A DNA stretch of 64,000 nt from the NCBI GenBank assembly GCA_046292765.1, contig JBKBQA010000001.1, forward strand, positions 372,001 to 436,000, written 5' to 3'. The DNA is from PGZG01 sp046292765. GTDB lineage: Bacteria > Pseudomonadota > Gammaproteobacteria > Pseudomonadales > Alcanivoracaceae. Shown piece after piece: positions 62,501-64,000 of the stretch. Position 1 is the stretch's first letter, and each line of letters starts with the position of its first letter. The notes beneath the pieces are model-generated. The model was not told the origin of the DNA and searched no databases. It saw only the letters and a program-made list of their open reading frames with translations. Both the position numbers and the translations under genes were made by a program.

Positions 62501-64000
62501 GGCAGCTTAGAAAATCCAGCCCCCTCGCTACCCTCTGGTGCTTCGGTTCGCTGCCGCATAGGCAGCTTAGAAACAGCGCGGGGCAATCTACCGGAGCAAA
62601 ACCATGTTCGCTGCCGCATAGGCAGCTTAGAAATGGAATCGGGGGAAACGGAATGAGCCTGCAGCGTTCGCTGCCGCATAGGCAGCTTAGAAAGCCAACA
62701 ACGAAGAAAGGGGAACGGATATGAGGTTCGCTGCCGCATAGGCAGCTTAGAAATAAAACTGATGGAACGCAGCCCGGCCCACTATGTTCGCTGCCGCATA
62801 GGCAGCTTAGAAATGCTTGGTATCAACCACGACAGCATGGCCCATGTTCGCTGCCGCATAGGCAGCTTAGAAAATGACCGAGGAGGATTTCAACGAAACT
62901 CCGTAGTTCGCTGCCGCATAGGCAGCTTAGAAAATGCAGGCGTTTGGGCGGCGTCGAGTCGGCTAGTTCGCTGCCGCATAGGCAGCTTAGAAATCAGCAA
63001 CGAAAAGGCTGTTGCGCGCCTCATAGTTCGCTGCCGCATAGGCAGCTTAGAAACAAGAGCATAGAGAATCAGGCCGACTATATGCGTTCGCTGCCGCATA
63101 GGCAGCTTAGAAATGACGACCTGATGGCGTGGACGGAATCCGAAAGTTCGCTGCCGCATAGGCAGCTTAGAAAATGAAGGGCAAGCGCACCATCGCCAGC
63201 CTCCGGTTCGCTGCCGCATAGGCAGCTTAGAAATGATTGCGCTAGACAACATGCTGGGCGGGTTTGTTCGCTGCCGCATAGGCAGCTTAGAAAACACGCG
63301 CCTGCTCATTTTGGCCCGGCGCACAGTTCGCTGCCGCATAGGCAGCTTAGAAAACGGACGGCATACTATAACCCCGTAGCGCTCCGTTCGCTGCCGCATA
63401 GGCAGCTTAGAAATTGCCGCGCTCGGGCACGATGCGGAATGGGGTGTTCGCTGCCGCATAGGCAGCTTAGAAATCGATGATGTCAGCCTGCCCGCCCCAG
63501 AAAACGTTCGCTGCCGCATAGGCAGCTTAGAAATCAGCCTCCTCCACCTGATCAAGCGCAGATTGGTTCGCTGCCGCATAGGCAGCTTAGAAAGTAGAGG
63601 ATGGCAGTGTGGGGGTGCGCCGCGGGTTCGCTGCCGCATAGGCAGCTTAGAAACAAACGGATTTAACCCTAGCCTCAGCCTCAGCGTTCGCTGCCGCATA
63701 GGCAGCTTAGAAAAGGGCGCAGCATCCAGCACCGGCGACCGGGGCGTTCGCTGCCGCATAGGCAGCTTAGAAAATTCACCGATCGGTCGAAAGTGAGCGA
63801 GTATTGTTCGCTGCCGCATAGGCAGCTTAGAAAGTGGCTTTCTTGTCTTTTGGCTTACTCATAACGTTCGCTGCCGCATAGGCAGCTTAGAAAGCGACCA
63901 GGCGCGCGATCGGGAGCTGCGCAAGGTTCGCTGCCGCATAGGCAGCTTAGAAATGGAGGCCATCGAGCGCTTTATCTGGCCCGAGGTTCGCTGCCGCATA
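59542..64000 (+). CRISPR. Type I-F CRISPR array, 74 full repeats plus a partial one
   Basis: The 28-bp repeat starts GTTCGCTGCCGC and ends GGCAGCTTAGAAA, with the 5-bp Cas6f stem CTGCC/GGCAG. Repeats start every 60 bp from 59542; the 75th (63986) is cut by the window end after 15 bases. Spacers are 32 bp except four of 33 bp (numbers 8, 10, 22, 23). No repeat variants were noticed, so the old end of the array is not reached. Spacer 1 (59570-59601) is identical to spacer 27 (61134-61165). Orientation is given by the leader at the left and the repeat hairpin. Confidence 0.99.

Noticed and set aside
59456..63819. Many long open frames in the array with repeated peptides such as SKLPMRQRT, FLSCLCGSE, SLPHRQLR and VRCRIGSLE
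   Set aside because: The repeat-spacer unit is 60 bp, a multiple of three, so the stop-free repeat keeps frames open. They are translation artefacts of the CRISPR array, not repeat proteins.

Overview
The window is a GC-rich gammaproteobacterial chromosome segment. Its gene order (ubiE-ubiJ-ubiB-hisE-tatABC, hisBHAF, glnA-ntrBC, envC-ctpA-yibQ, mutY-asmA) and its short REP-like palindromes (arms of the TGCAGGAGCG type) suggest an aerobic marine or soil Oceanospirillales/Pseudomonadales organism. It resembles Alcanivoracaceae, but I cannot prove the genus without a database. No rRNA, IS element or prophage was seen.

Positions 1-8000 hold carboxylate transport and envelope genes: an OprO/P-type porin, a secreted protein with a C-terminal sorting-like tail, a tripartite tricarboxylate transporter whose binding protein is fused to its small membrane subunit, and a DASS/SLC13 anion transporter. 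From 8055 to 29208 comes housekeeping: htpG behind a sigma-32 promoter, yggX, tRNA-Phe, mutY-asmA, a 7TM sensor kinase, hisBHAF, a desaturase, cytochromes b561 and c', envC-ctpA-yibQ, rhodanese-grxC-secB, trmL and typA. From 29377 to 37487 lie a three-gene RimK-like operon (retropepsin, UUP1-type membrane protein, ATP-grasp ligase) and the nitrogen control block. In that block glnA has a sigma-54 promoter and two NtrC sites, and ntrBC has its own NtrC site. Positions 37500-48778 hold pip-dtd, several periplasmic or lipoproteins, tatABC-hisE and the ubiquinone genes. A hisI gene is not present beside hisE.

From 48933 to the right edge the window is defence DNA: a VapBC toxin-antitoxin pair, a WYL regulator, and a complete type I-F CRISPR-Cas system (cas1, cas2-3, csy1, csy2, csy3, cas6f). 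It ends in an array of 74 full repeats and 74 spacers that runs off the window. Spacer 1 and spacer 27 are identical. The leader carries two IHF-like sites.

The most interesting element lies in the 446-bp gap between cas2-3 and csy1. On the minus strand, opposite to the cas genes, two degenerate copies of the CRISPR repeat flank a 19-nt spacer. The upstream copy keeps the exact CTTAGAAA 5' handle and the downstream copy keeps the Cas6f hairpin, so a crRNA-like guide could be processed from it. Its 19-nt spacer matches 17/19 bases at 55229-55247. The target has a correct type I-F CC PAM, and the two mismatches fall exactly at positions 6 and 18, which type I effectors do not read. The target sits directly beside the -35 box of the promoter that faces csy1. 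Between that promoter and csy1 are a 12-bp hairpin, tiny ORFs with a strong ribosome-binding site, and a second hairpin. This is the layout expected for a Cascade-guided repressor RNA: either an autoregulator of the csy operon (CreR-like) or the antitoxin of an RNA toxin that guards the CRISPR system (CreTA-like).
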